A stretch of DNA of 64,000 nucleotides from contig WWBZ02000022.1 of the NCBI GenBank assembly GCA_011503125.2, positions 62,001 to 126,000 on the forward strand. Direction: 5' to 3'. The position numbers and the translations under genes are program-made. Under the pieces are notes generated by a model. The model was given only the letters and a program-made list of their open reading frames with translations. It had not been told where the DNA came from and did no database searches. Shown piece after piece: positions 43,922-56,738 of this stretch (position 1 is its first letter; each line of letters starts with the position of its first letter). The DNA is from Botryosphaeria dothidea. Lineage: Eukaryota; Ascomycota; Dothideomycetes; Botryosphaeriales; Botryosphaeriaceae.

Positions 43922-46367
43922 TGATGGATCCTCTCCATACTCTTGTTACGAAGTGACGGTTGTTGGCGTTCCTATACCAAGTTTTCCTACCCTCGATCTC
44001 ACACAGCAGCAGCCCTAGGTAATGTCTTCTGTCAGACATCGTACTTGTATTCCTCTTCTTGAGTATTATCTCTTGGTCATTCTTGAGCATGATACATGTC
44101 TTGTGCATCTTCTTTCTTTCGGTATTCTTTGCATGGCGTGCATGGCATAGCCCTTCTGCATTTTCCCTTTTCCTACCGTCCGATATCTGGGTTTCTGTCT
44201 AGTGCTCGGTCCGACTTTCTCTACTCATAAGTTGAACCATTTCTGTATCAGATCCGCTTCAACCAAATGTACTTTTTTTACATTCTGTAATTCCTGCCTC
44301 CTTCCCTTGCAGGACCTTTTCCGGCGACGTCCGGCCACAAACTTTCTTATCGCTTGTATGGTAAACAGTACGGCCTCGTGGTGGCCAAAACAATGATATG
44401 TACCATGTTGCTCGACCGCTTGCAGATTCGCTGTGATACACATATAGTCTTGGCCACCAGCTGCAGCATCTATCCGAGGTCTGCTATTCTCCTGCCTTTC
44501 TGGGTCAACCGAAGCGACGAGGCTTGGGAACGTTATCGAAGAATCTAATACGCTGATGAATGGCTGTAGTAACCAAATTTCTGCTCGGATGTTTCTTGTT
44601 CCCTTGTAGCAGGACGGAATTTCGGTCTCAAGCCTCCCGAAGGGTTTTCGATTTGCATCACAGATGAGACTTTCGGCTCCTATTCATAGCTTGAATTGGA
44701 GAACTTGACGTAGACTCAGCCACTTGCATACCGAAAGATCGCGGATCTGCGCATGGTCAGGGGCAGACTTTACTGAAACAGAATCAGGCTGCAAAGCGAG
44801 ACATGCCGTCATCACACGCACAAAGGAATCTCTCTTCTGGATCAAAATGAAGACTAGCCTATAGATGCCGAGTTGGGCATCAAGAATATGCCGGGCGGCG
44901 GAACTTGGCCAGTGATACGGAAGCATGGCGAAGGAGAGAAGTCAGCAGTTTAAAAGGGGACATTCTGCTTTTCGGAACTGCGTGGGACAAGGCCAGTGCA
45001 GGACCAACGCGCGTTTCTGTCTAACCACTGCTCGGGGGCCATGCTCGATTGGTTTCTATTTTTCGGCCAACCGGCAGACGGGATGCTCAACCAGCTCTCA
45101 TGCATCCACATCACGGCCTCCAGTATAGTGAACGTGGAGGGCTTTGAAGTCAGCGGCCTCGTGGCGAAGATAGGCTGTGCAAGAGATGTTACGCTGATGC
45201 TATGCGTATCACCTCGAGGTGGCCGTTTTGGGAAGGGTTGGATGGCTCTTTGGGAGATGTGATTGCCCGGATACGTAAGCATGGCTGTGCCGGCGGCGGC
45301 CTCTGGCGATCGACGGTTGCAAGTGGGTAGGGAATCGGGGCGTATGACCAGGCTGGATACGCATTGATTGATTGATACTCGGGGTCAGGGTGACGTGCTG
45401 GGCGGACAAGTTAGGGTTCTGGCACACACTTCTGGATGATGCATGGCGGCAGGCGGTAGCCGCGAGCAGCAGCTGGTAGCAACGGCCATCAGGTGCGCCT
45501 GTGCCTGCAGGCTCGAGAGCAGAGCCCGTTGTCGACGAGCGCCTTTCTCGACCGGAGCACTGGAGCACGGCAGCGAAGATCACGTTTCAGGTTTCAGAGG
45601 CGCACACAAAGCAGGAAGGAAGCAAGTGCAAGGCGCCGTTTCCCCACACGCGGCACTCGTGTCCGTGCGCTGCGGTTGCATCATCGCCGGGGCAAACGGG
45701 AGCTCCCTCTCTCCCACGCCAACCCTTGTCCCGTGCTGTCTCTCGCCCTCCGTCCCCCCTCTGCAGCCACCCGGATCGGCCTGACCACCCGCCCCGCAGC
45801 TTCCGCCTCCGTGACGGGGCCATTGACGCCGACCTGCTGCTGCTCCAGCTCCAGCACCACGCGCAGACCCGACGATGCTCACCTTCGCCGGCTGAGATGC
45901 GAGGACACGCGCCAGGTGAACCGCCCGACCTGCCCTAGCGCCTTGCGCGCCAAAATATTAAGAATGTTTGGCGGCCCTTCTTTCTTGGACCACTGAAGCT
46001 GCCCCCGCCCTTTGCTTGCATGCGACCACCCGCACCAGTCTCCCACCATCATTGCACCGCTCCGCCACTTGTGACATCTGCCAGTTCTGTTCGACCCCTC
46101 CGCCGCAATACTCCCGTAGCCGAAACCTTCTTTCTTCCTCTTGCGGACAGCCTGGAGCTGCTGTTATCAGGGTGTATGCCATGTGCCGCCTCTGATTTTG
46201 TCCGATTGAGGCCACCTTCCCCCCCATCACCATCGTTGCAAGAACAGATTCGAAGCAGTAGCGTGCAGTAGCAGTCCCACTCCGAGTCTTTGTCCTGTCC
46301 AGCCAACCGTTTGTCGTCCGCCTTGCTCCCACATCGTCAACAAGCAACCGCCTGCACACTAGACGCC
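43922..46367. other. 2.4-kb gene-free intergenic region
   Basis: No frame here shows a family or a consistent exon structure. The part from about 45400 on is GC- and pyrimidine-rich and is likely the promoter and leader of the hydrolase gene that starts at 46368. Confidence 0.5.
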
Positions 46368-48616
46368 ATGAGTCCCAACCGGAGGGACCGTGATACCCAC
46401 GCAGTGGGGACCAAGCCGAAGCCTATGTCATCGTTGGAACAGACTATGTGGAACGGCTTCATGCTTAGCTATGGTCTGTTGTCCGGGTTGTCATGGATCC
46501 TGCTCATGCTGCGGGACGGCGTACTCTTCCAACGCCGCAGCAACCGTGTCACCGATAAGGAACTGGCTGACGGTTCGTTCTGCTTTTTTGCTTGCCCCGC
46601 CCTCTTCAAATCCCTATCCCTCCATAGTCCCATCTTAGACGAAGCTCAGACCTTCAAATACACGATCGAGCTGACACCAATCCTCCTCAAGCCCGCGACC
46701 GTCTGTGGAACCTCTCCACTCAGCCCATCCCCAACTTCACGCACGCCTTCTTCACCACATCCGATGATAATCCTATCACACTCCACTACGTCGCCTCTGC
46801 CTGGGACGCCGGTCCCCGTCCTAATCTCGTTGTCTTGCTTCACGGCTTTCCGGACAGCTATGCCGTGTGGAGGACTTATCTTTCACAAAAGCGGAACCTC
46901 GATCCGGAAACAGTGTATGTGGCGCTGGACTTGCCCGGCTACGGTGGTAGCGACAGCCTAGCCAAATACGATGCATACAATGTACTGGAAGCCGTGGCAA
47001 GTTTCATTCTGGGAATGCGGGAGCGCTATGGTGTGGATGGCGACGGGGATGAGACTGTCGCTGGTGGAGGAGCGGTCGGAGGCGTAGGCACTGTTGGAGA
47101 TGAGAGAGGTCGGGTTGTCGTGGTGAGCCATGACTGGGGTAGTGTGATAGCGAGCCGATTGGCAAGTGAGGCACCGCAGTTGGCGGACCATTTCGTGCTT
47201 ACAAGCGCAGTGCTGGTAAGTACTTCTTCTTCGTTACGGTCGTCTTTTCTTTTGTTGCGTCTCAATTGTGTTGGTGGCTTGCTCAAGCTTGAGGTGCCAT
47301 CCTTGCGTGCAGGGATTGACGCTTTGACGAACGAGCTGTTTGATATCAGGGTGTCGTATTACGATCTGAGTTTACTTTTCATCCTCATATGCTTTGAACT
47401 TCATGCTTTCATCGGTCTGTTTCCTGGAGAGTTACGTCCGTTGCTAATTGCAGCTTCTACGAAACAGCCCAGACTATGGATTGCCAATGCCCAGGCACAC
47501 ATTTCCTCAGTACGCCGCATGTTCCACACCTGGACACAGCAACCGCTGAATTTCCGCCTGCTCCGTAATTCTTGGAGAACACTCCAGCCCATTTTTTTTC
47601 AACTACGCAGATCTCATTACATCTTCGCTTTCAACCTTCCAGACATCCTGGCCCGCTTTCTGGGATCCTTCACCGGCGCTTGGTTCCTCGGCAAGATTCA
47701 CCGCGTTGCCTCATACAACATCTCCACCCCTACTAATGACGCTGTCATCAAGGAAGCCGCCGAAGCCCTCGCCAGCTCCCTAGGCCCAGGCATCGTCCAA
47801 TGCAAAACAGCAATCTCGCCCCCGCTTTCATCGATCCCAGAGAAGCAAGTCGTCGTTCACGACACTCCAACCCACTACCCCACCACCGTCCACACCCGAG
47901 CCACCTCCACTAGCCATGGCTGGTTCCAGAAGACGCGGTATTACCGCGACGGGCTGGTCCTCGGACAGTGGACCAAGAGCCTCCAGACCATTCTTTCCCT
48001 CTCCGTGCTCGACTCCAGCAACTCGACCCTCGTCGGCTCCTCGACCGCGACGTCCCCCACCAGCGGCAAGTTCACGTCGCCCAACCAGTCCAGCGCCAAG
48101 CTAGCGGAGCAGGCTGCCGCCACCAACGGCGTCAATGGCGCCGATGAGGCAGGAGGCGTGCCTCTGCGCCACCGCCGCCGCCGCTCCTCCGCGGGCTTGC
48201 TGGGTAGCACGTACGCGTCGCGCAGCCGACGCTCTAGCCTCAGCGTCGGCGCCAGCCTTTTTGATGCGGGAGGCAGCGGGCCGAAGGGCGCGCTGCGCGC
48301 ACCCGCGACGCTGGTCGTCGGCCACAAGGACGTCGCGTTCGACTGGCGGCTCGGGCTCGAGGGCATGGGCGACTATTTAGGGAAGGGCGGTGCCGTTGTG
48401 GTGTGTGAGAACGCTGGGCATTGGCTCGTGAGGGAGGAGGTCGGGCTGGAGGTGCTGAGGAGGGTCGTGGGCAGTGCGGTGGGGAGCGAGATCGTTGTTG
48501 AGGGGGAGGGGGGCGTGGTTATTGTTGATGGGCAGGGCGCTGGTGGTGCGGGGTCTGGTGGATTCAAGGAGCTGCTGAAGGGGGTTGAAGGGGTGAAGGT
48601 TACGGTGGAAAGGTAA
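46368..48616 (+). CDS. Alpha/beta hydrolase, epoxide-hydrolase-like
   Basis: Exons 46368-46572, 46692-47215 and 47468-48616 give about 625 aa. An N-terminal membrane segment (GFMLSYGLLSGLSWILLML) suggests an ER-anchored enzyme. The alpha/beta core shows the oxyanion motif VVLLHGFPDSYAVWR, the VVVSHDWGSVIAS nucleophile elbow with Asp as in epoxide hydrolases, LRRSHYIFAFNLPD in the cap, GHKDVAFD near the acid position and ENAGHWLVREE with the catalytic His. An insert of about 130 residues before the acid is low-complexity (Ser/Ala/Gly, RHRRRRSSAG). The C-terminus after the His is a Gly/Val-rich tail. The middle intron, 47216-47467 (252 nt, GTAAGT donor), has no stop and is a multiple of three, so unspliced RNA would still be read through; the homologous family lacks this segment. 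Substrate is unknown. Confidence 0.82.
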
Positions 48617-49905
48617 GAGGGTCCGGTAGGGTCTGACGGGTTTGTGGGTGTTGGTCGAACCAGAGTGGGGAGACGGACGGGTGAACCCTCATGATTGTTC
48701 TCGGAGTGCTCAAGGTTGCTCGTTGGGAGGCGTTCACTGTGTGAGCCATCGGTCTTGTTCTCGCACTCGCTTCAGTGGGTATTCGACATGAGAAATTACT
48801 CAACTGCTTGTTTCTCGCGCGTTCTGAGTTGGGGTTCTGTTTACTTCCCATGTCGATGTATTATCTTCGGGAATGGATCCTTCGTCATGCCCTTTTTATT
48901 CAATGCGGGTATGTTCAATCTACTTTTCTCTCTCTCTCTCTCTCTCTGTCCTCCGCGACAATGTCGGGGCTACAACACCACTATGCTCAGTGTCTTCTTT
49001 CTTCACACACCAGAAGTTTTACCCATCTGAGAGACAGACTTGCGGGTCGAAAGGCACCACGGGGAAATCTGAGGAGAAGAGATTTTACTTTCCACTACAC
49101 TACAACCCAGGCGTTTCCTTGACCAACTGCAGCTGGTGGCGCCATTTTGGTGGGAATGAAAGCTTCGAGTCTAGTGCGTGCTTGAATTGTGATTTACCAT
49201 GAGGGGGATGCTGGACAAATGTGCTTCTCTGATGATGCGATCGGAGTTCCTACGGTGCTGCGAAGTCCTGTGAGGACAGGAGGGGAGGGAGAGGGAAAGG
49301 ATTTTCAATGGTAATAGTCTGTCGTTAGACCTTGAGAAGGCGCTACGTCACGACAGCCATGCAGCACATGGTACACCATCAACCGGGGAGCGAAAGCAGA
49401 AGAACTCTTTAGACCCTCCGTTGACTTCGTTTGATCAAGGACGCAGAAAGGTCAAAACATCAATTCAGGTATCACACACGCGCCCACATCCACCCCTCTA
49501 CCACACAACCACAGCAATCTAATCATCCAAAAACAAAAGGGGCACCGTCATCTGTTATGCTAGCCGCCACTCTAAGTTCATCCAACAACGTGAGCATTAT
49601 CCATTCCATCGCATGAAACCCCCCCTTTCCCCCACTCCATATAACAGTTTGCCCCTGACCTTGATGCCGATGATATTTTCTTTAATAGGAGAGGAAGGAA
49701 ACAAAGCAACCCAAGTCAAACCTTCACAAGTAATCAAGCCAGGAGGGATTTCGAGAATTGTACAGAAAATAAAGAAACGCCAAGACGATGCTGTGTGGGC
49801 GCGCCGGCAGCCACCAACCCAAATGAGTAAACCGTCGAAGGCAAAAGTTCGAAAAACAGCTCTATCGTTTCGCAAGAAAACAAAAATAAAAATCTTATGC
49901 GGTCT
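48617..49905. other. Convergent intergenic region with (CT)n tract
   Basis: This lies between the 3' ends of the hydrolase (plus) and the GT90 gene (minus). No coding signal is recognised. It contains a CT microsatellite. Confidence 0.5.
48927..48948. repeat. (CT)n microsatellite
   Basis: About ten alternating TC units are directly visible in a non-coding stretch. Confidence 0.8.
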
Positions 49906-52900
49906 TCAAGGGCCGGGGTATCCGATCGTATCTCTGTTGTCGTCGATGAGGCGGCCATATCTGTATCATTCTATTAGCGCAGCCCTTCAACATCAAAAGA
50001 GCGATCAACTTACTCAAGCAACAGCCTGAAGAACCAAACCTCAAAATCCTCATTCCTCAGCGCCTTTCCCGCCCACTCGCGTCCGTTCTTAGCCAGCTTT
50101 TGCGCCATATTCTTCCCCTCGCTGCCATCATCGGTCGAGAAGAACCGGACCGTGTCGAGCCATTCATCACCACGTAGGGACAGCGGAACATAGTGCAGCC
50201 ACGGCTGCAGCCAATCCTGGTGCCACTCGCGGAAAATGGCCATCTTGTACGGAAGACTCTTGCTCTGGAGGAAGGCGTAGAAGCGTCCGCTGAACGCGTT
50301 GCCGTCCATATCGAGGAGGTGTTTATGTGCCCAAGCGTCCTGTTGATCCGCCGCCGGCGCGAGCTTGAAGTATTCGCGCTGAGCGTCGCAGTCACCGGGG
50401 TCGCATTGGCCGATGTGCGAAAAGTGGACGTCCATCAACTCCGCGTAGTCCTTGCGGGAAACCGTTTTCGGTACCCAGACCGGGCCGGCTCCTTCGTCGC
50501 GCTTAGCCATGACGAGCGCCTTGCCCGGCTCGTTCAGACGAGACACCACGTGCTGCCGGTGCTGACGGCGCCAGCCACCGTTGCGGCTGAACCCGCCTGT
50601 CGTCGAACCCCGCCAGTAGAGGCTATCTTCCTTGTCCTCCCATGCAAGGTCCCGATCCGCGTCGTACGGTACCTTTCCGTACCAGTACCACGGGCTCGGG
50701 TAGAGGATATCCTGATAACTGCTGATTTTGCTCTGCGAGAAGATGGGGAATAGTTCCTGCACCAAGTTGAAGGCGTTGGGTCGGTCGAAGAAACCAAAGG
50801 AGTAGGATAGCGACGGAGAATTGCAGATGTCCGAGAAGGCAGTTGCATTGTAGACGAAGCCAAGTTCACCCACGGCGTAGGCAGTCAGATTATCCTTAGG
50901 GTGTTCGTCGATGCTCCGCGCTGGGCTGTCTGGCGGACAAGAGAGGCGTGAGTGCGTCCAGGTTCCCTGATGCGCAAACCTATTGAATCGCGTGGTCTTG
51001 ACCTCCTCGACGCGCTTTCCGTTGTTCATGTCCTTTGGGCGCTTGGAGAACTGATTCTTAGGTGCCTCGTTGGCGAAAGCCACAGGCATGCGGACATTCT
51101 TGGCACGTTCCACAAGGCGTGACAGTTCGTCATTCGGTACCACGACGCGCGGTTCGTCGTGAATGTTGAATGCGAGATCCATGTCCGGAAGGTAGGCTAA
51201 GAAGTTCTTGATCATCCCCAAGGTCGCTTCTCTCTGCCAATCTTGGCCGCCTTCAATATGCGTGGCTTGGCCGTCCCTGATCAATAAGCCGATGAGGGCG
51301 TTTTCACCATGACCGAGCGCTTCCCTGACTCGAGCACGAATCGTAGCCGGGTCCAAGGCCCAGAAGGGGAGCAATGAGTGGTAGATAGAATCATATCCGT
51401 CGTCAATGAGCTGAACGCCCTTCCTCTTCGCAAATTCAAACCATCGGTCGAAGTTTGGCGGTGGAGGAATGCCATATCGTCTTCTGTACTCAGCGACAGC
51501 GTCGCCGAGATTCTTCGATTGGCGAGAGTGCAATTCCTCAAATCTGGTCTCCGCCCCTTTAACCAATTGTTCGATAGGATGCTTGTCGAGGGTTGGTAGC
51601 GCGAGCGGCCTCAGGAGGTTGGCGGGTGAATCGAATTGGAAGGCATGATCGGGAGGTGTGGACCCGTGGGAAGTACTGAAGTTGGGTGCAGATTGGCGCA
51701 AGTAGCCTACTGTGAGCAAAATAAAAGAGACCACCGAGATGGAGGTGAGAAAATGCCTGGCGAGCATCTTGTTGCCAGTTGCAGAATTGCCCAAGGTGAG
51801 GACGCCAGCGCCGCCGTAGAGGAGAGCAAACCAGAAGCTCGTGAACGAGGGGAAAGCATACGAACGAGCGACGAGTAGTGCTGCCACAGATGCGCAAGCA
51901 GCGGGGAAAGCTCCAACCTGGCGGATCTAGCCAGCAAATTATGTTAGCATCCGCGACGAGGGTGTGTGTGTGTGTTTGCGGTAGTAGTGGAGGGGCGGGA
52001 TGAGCATTGAGTTGGAGTGCCGGTCGAGGCAATGGCATGCCAGGAGCGACCGAAGGGCGATTTCGGTGCAACCACACCAGTGGTCGGGGAATTTGCATAA
52101 ACCGGCGCGCACGCCTTCGATATTGCGGCGCCTGGGCCGAAATAGGAGAGGCGTCGAACGACTGTAGATAAGGCGGGAAATTCCAGATAATAACCATTGC
52201 GCAAAGGGAAATAGTGCGAGTAAATGCTAGCGGCGGGGGATTTACACGGGACTCACCATCGAGAAGAGCGTCAAATGCTTGAGAGCGCTGGTGAAAGCAG
52301 CCTGCAACCCGCGCTGCAGCGCCCAGAGCCGCCCTGCGTGCTCCCAGACGCCGACTGCCTCGTCGCCGTTTACTCCGTGGTATATGGTGTCTGTCCTGAA
52401 ACTGCGCTCGAAGACAAAGGCCAGCATGAGGCAGGCCGGCGCAACAACCGCCGACGTGTCCCTGAGGGACACCAACCAGGCGTCAGACCGGATCACTGTG
52501 TTGGAGCGCGGCCTCATAGGAATGATGGGCGACGGTCCATTGCTCATGCTCGGCTTGTAGTCCCTAATGGCGGTGATGGCATGCTCGAGCACCAGCAGGG
52601 CAATGCTAGTCAGCAGTGCTGAAGACAGCGACAGCGCCAGCACCTGTGGCAGAATCATCGCGACACTGAGCCCACCGGCTCCCGCAACGGTCAGCACGGC
52701 GAGCATCCCGTTCGATATGTCATGGCGTGCGCTGTCCAGGCCCTGGGGGTCCTCAAGGACGATGAAAGGGGAGCTACGGCCCACGACGTCGGCAGAGCGC
52801 AGCGCACACAGCGTGGCCGGCAGAAGAGCCTACACGGTGGTGTCAATTTTTGGGAACCTCCTCCAGCATCGCTTTCACTTGGTCGGGGCAGGCCGTACCT

Positions 52901-53210
52901 TGGTCCACCACACACCCTCCGGGTCGTGTGCGGCCTGCTCGCAGACTGCGGAGAGAGCGAGCAGGGCGCCGGCGACCCAGCTGTATCTCCTCCTGAGCAC
53001 ATTGTCCCAGCTGGTCCACAGACCGACGCGCGCGCTACTGTATGTCCATAGCAGGGCCCACGAAACGGCAGCGACGAGCAGCGAGTGCTCAGCGGAGGCG
53101 GCGAGGGCGGAGACGGCCGACGAGGCGACAAAAGCGGCGGCGAGTACAGTCGGCGAGCGCGCGGAGAGGGACTGTAGGTGCGCTACGTGCGGCGACAGCG
53201 CCAGTTGCAT
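49906..53210 (-). CDS. GT90/CAP10-family glycosyltransferase with N-terminal multi-TM domain
   Basis: From the ATG at 53210, exon 1 (to about 52902) and a second exon ending at 52257 encode a polytopic membrane domain (LLALSAVCEQAAHD, MLAVLTVAGAGGLSVAMILP). Exon 51926-50014 begins IRQVGAFPAACASVAALLVA and carries the lumenal CAP10 domain: NFDRWFEFAKRKG, LAFNIHDEPRVVVPNDE, SYSFGFFDRPNAFNLV, SLYWRGSTTGGFSRNGGWRR and KMAIFREWHQDWLQPWLHYV. The last exon, 49960-49906, adds YGRLIDDNRDTIGYPGP after a 53-nt intron; without it the protein would stop at LLLE. The family includes cryptococcal CAP10 and beta-1,2-xylosyltransferase Cxt1; a Golgi glycosyltransferase is expected, substrate unknown. The join between exons 1 and 2 is not resolved: the GTACGG donor and TAG acceptor at 52820 give a wrong frame, and an acceptor further down (CCCCAG near 52740) would fit. 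The intron 52256-51927 is long and holds a (GT)n tract. Confidence 0.82.
51962..51975. repeat. (GT)7 microsatellite in GT90 intron
   Basis: Seven GT units lie near the 3' splice side of the 330-nt intron of the minus-strand GT90 gene. Confidence 0.75.
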
Positions 53211-55011
53211 TGGGTAGTCGTTCGTGCTGAGTGACGGCTTGCTGCACGCCCCGGCATGTCTTGTCGTCGTGTCGTTTGCGCGTTCAGGGCCGCGAGGCTT
53301 GAGTCGCTCGGTGATCTTTACGTGACCCTTGGCGCTCCGCCGTCTGCAGCAGCGCACAGCTCCCCCTCATCAACACTTTTGCCAGCCGAGTGGCGGCCCA
53401 GCCCAGGCCCTTCCTGGCCGCGCATTGCTGGAGCCATTTCCGCCGCCGCAGACAAAATGGAAAATAGGTACAACTGAGCGCCGCAGGTGGAGCCCGCGGC
53501 GCTTTGTACGAGATGGCCGCGCGCTCAGCCCCAAAGGATGCGGTGCACTGCCAAGCAGGCCCGGCATAAGCACTGTTGACTATGGGCGTTGAGTGATGAA
53601 ACAGCCTCGCCGGTCTCCATAAACGTATTCGCGGGTGTGGATCGCTTCGTACTCGCGTGCCGCTCTTCCCAGACCCCGTAGTTAGCCGTCGTGCCGCGGG
53701 GGATCAGATCAGAGAGCATCAGATCACGCACGGCACAAGGTCGCGTCCGTCTGCGCATGAACCAGCTGCGGCGGGACGAGCCATCGGTCGTCAGCGAGCG
53801 CAGAAGAATAAATTCAAACTAGCAATGCGGCTGTGGCTGCCTGGCCCAGCCCCGACGAACCCTCGGTGAATAAACTTCAGTAGCTCCCGGCTGATGATGA
53901 ATGCTCCCTCGTCGCCGCTCCTCGGCACTCCTCTTTCTCATCTCTACGCGCCGCAACTTCGGTGCCCGTCACAAGACGAGCCCTTCATGTCTGTGATCAT
54001 GCCGAGCGCGGCCGCTAGCGATGCTTCTCACTACCTTCGATTTAGGCCTGGCCCACAAGCCTAGTGCTATCCCGAGCCAACACGCCAGCTGAGACACAAC
54101 GGACGGCCGCCGTCGCGTCCGATGACGCTATCTTCATGCACGCCGCCTGAAGAAACGATGCGCCCCAGGAACCTGCTGCCGTTCGAGAGCTGGCCCTGTG
54201 GTTTCTTTTTCTCGCTGCGGTGTTTCCCGCGAGCGGACTGGCGCCTACATGTCGAATTGGCGGACCGCGTCCTGGATGTATGCGGTAATCCCCTGCCCCC
54301 GGACTGGTCCAATGATCTGGTGCAGCCGTGAGGAGGCGTTGGGCCGACCACATAATAGCCTGCGCCTGTGGCGGTAACCCATAACCCGAGCTCGCTCCAT
54401 AGCTATCTTGACTCAAATCATGCCTGGCGCTTCCACCTATTGCGGGCCTCCAGCAGCGTTGCAAATTAAGGAGGTAGATTGAGAGGCGCGGCCTAGTGCT
54501 CAGAACCCTGCGAGACATCATGTCTTTAGCCTTCACTACAAAATCATCTAGGCAGTCTTCGGAAATCGACCCGAAATCAGACAATCTGATAATGGGACCA
54601 CCTCGTATGTCCAGAAAGGTAAAAGCTCGGACATCGTTATTGCGTCCGGCGGCACAGCAACACCCATGACGTGCGTACAAAGCTTAATTTCTGGCAAGAC
54701 CCGGTGGACACGACGGGCAACGGAAGCGACAAGGGCTACCAGTTCATAGAAATTCCGTTGGGATTATTATATAATCTTGGTATCCGCTGCGTGTGGGGGA
54801 ATATCCGTGCGGATGCTGAAGAAGAAAGGAAACCCGAAAAAGACAACCCGGGAAACTCAGCGCGACTCGTATCGTCGACGCTGAACCGAAACCCAACCCG
54901 TAACTCCCGTTCCTCCAATAAAGACTCTGCGGAAGACACATTGCTGTGGGTCCTATCTGGACGGCTGAGGCCAGCAGGACGGCCGGCCGAGCGAGGAAGC
55001 GTCTGACTGGC
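53211..55011. other. 1.8-kb intergenic region
   Basis: This lies between the start of the GT90 gene and the 3' end of the cysteine dioxygenase gene, both minus. The longest frame (54042-54680 minus) has no domain and varied composition. I see no supported gene, repeat or RNA. Confidence 0.45.
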
Positions 55012-55848
55012 TCAGAGCTTGTGACCAACGACAGAGAAGAAGTTGCATTGCGAGACATGACTGGCTTTTCCCGTCTTCTCATCGAATATCTGACAGCCGA
55101 AGTACTCGGCGTTGGGCGGCGTGTAGACTAAAGCCCCACGTTAGCCCAAGACGGCAAATGGGGGACAGGAGCACTTACGGTGAAGCGACACGGCCACGTT
55201 TTCGGGATCCGGATTGGAGATCCTGTGGAGCCCTAGCTGATCCGACATGTACGTGACTCCGTTTTCATGATAGAGCGTCTCCTTCTTGACCTGCGGAGGT
55301 GCGGGCTTCCCCTCTTTGGCCAGGTCTGGGTCGGGCCACGAGAACAGGGTCTCTTTCAGAGTGCCCTTCAGCACCTTCATCACGCAGTGGGCATTTGCAT
55401 GGCTAGCCAACCGGTCAGTCTAGAGTTCATGTACCTGTGCCAGGAGCGTGGAGGGGCACTGACTCGTGGATGGGTGAGCCCTTCCCGGGGGTCCAGACTA
55501 GTATAAGCCTGCGGGGTCGGTCAGTCTTAACTCTGGGGGATCTGATTCACCACAGGCCCAGCGGAACGCATACAGATTTGATTTGCCATTTCCTTTGTCT
55601 ACTAGGTTTCTAGTGTAGTTTCGGCTGTAGTCGCCCAAGGCATACTTCTGCCACTCGGATGGATTGGAAGTGTACCTCTCCATGAGCGACTGGAGCTCCC
55701 GCGGATCAACGTCCTCGGAGTCTATGCCGGAGGACGGTCCGAGGATTAGGCTGAGGTCTTGGACAAGCGCGTGGAACGCATCCAGGTCCTGAGCCTTGGA
55801 AAGAGCAGGGGTGGGCGGCGAAGCAACCCTGTGGTCGAGAGCAGTCAT
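55012..55848 (-). CDS. Cysteine dioxygenase (thiol dioxygenase, cupin fold)
   Basis: Four exons, 55848-55574, 55508-55464, 55402-55179 and 55127-55012, give 219 aa; all three introns are phased exactly. The enzyme oxidises L-cysteine to cysteine sulfinate with O2 and non-heme iron in the cytosol, the first step of cysteine catabolism toward taurine or sulfate. The iron ligands are visible: two His in [18 protein letters not shown] (cupin motif 1, split by the second intron after HD) and the third in [18 protein letters not shown]. The Cys of NAHC and the Tyr of [11 protein letters not shown] correspond to the pair that forms the thioether crosslink in mammalian CDO. Upstream, [20 protein letters not shown] is the fungal family signature, and the C-terminus is [19 protein letters not shown]. 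The short 45-nt second exon is easily missed by gene finders. Confidence 0.95.
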
Positions 55849-56738
55849 GATTGAGAGATGAATGCAGTTTGGCTGTTAGAAAGAGACGGAATTCGGCGAA
55901 CTTAAGAGCGGAATGAGTGCATGCGCAGGGAGAGGTCGCCGACCACCTTTAAGCGTGCTCCGAGATACGTAACGCCGGCTACTGTCGGTGAAGGAGCGCG
56001 AGGATAGGCTTAACGAAGCTGTCTCAGGTACCACCTGCGATCTGTGATGGCGGCAGACGCGTATACTGTCTGCAGTAAGGATATGAGCAAAAAGGAGAAC
56101 GGATTGCGTGCTCATACCAACGAGCGGCAGCTTGGAGGTAGGGAGCGTCGTGCAGCCGTTTGTGAGCTGCTGGAAAAGCAAACACAGGGTCTCTAGGGCT
56201 CAGCACAGGAGCGTCCGTACAATCCTCACGCCAGAAGCCGTCACAAGGCGGCGAGATCGGCGGGCGGTCGCCGATAGGCACTAACCCGCTCTATAACAAG
56301 CCGTGAGAAGCCGGTAACATGCTGTTTTGTATTCGTCTTTTTGCTTGGTTGGGCGTGCGATGAGCGCTGGAGTGAAATACGTGCGAGGACACTAGTTGAG
56401 ACGTTGCAAGAAATGCCTCATCGGGGTCGCGGAGAGCCCCGATGGGTGTATTAGATAATCTAAGATAACAGTTGTTGCTGCAAATTTGGCAGTGGCGTTC
56501 GCTGGGCCAGTCAAGAGCCAGCTCCTGGTCACCGCCGCCACAGAACCGAAAAGAAGCCCCACTCTGATTGGCAACGTCACCGGCAGAAAGAATTCCAGCG
56601 AGAACAACCAGATCGACGACCACAGACAGACCCGCCCGCATCACTCTAGCAGCTTTGCGCCCATTCAGCCTCCGTCAACTACTCGCGAAGACCGTGTAAT
56701 TCTGCAGGTGGCTCTAGAGCACGCGAACAACCGGCATC
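55849..56738. other. Divergent promoter region
   Basis: This 0.9-kb space lies between cysteine dioxygenase (minus) and the DRG1-like GTPase (plus) and must hold both promoters. No supported frame is present. Confidence 0.55.

Noticed and set aside
52691..53131. Alternative minus frame across the GT90 exon 1/2 region as a separate gene
   Set aside because: The multi-TM segments on both sides belong to one GT90 N-terminal domain; the frame mixes intron and exon sequence.
54042..54680. Minus-strand 212-codon frame between GT90 and cysteine dioxygenase
   Set aside because: No recognisable domain and an irregular composition; overlapping frames exist on the other strand.
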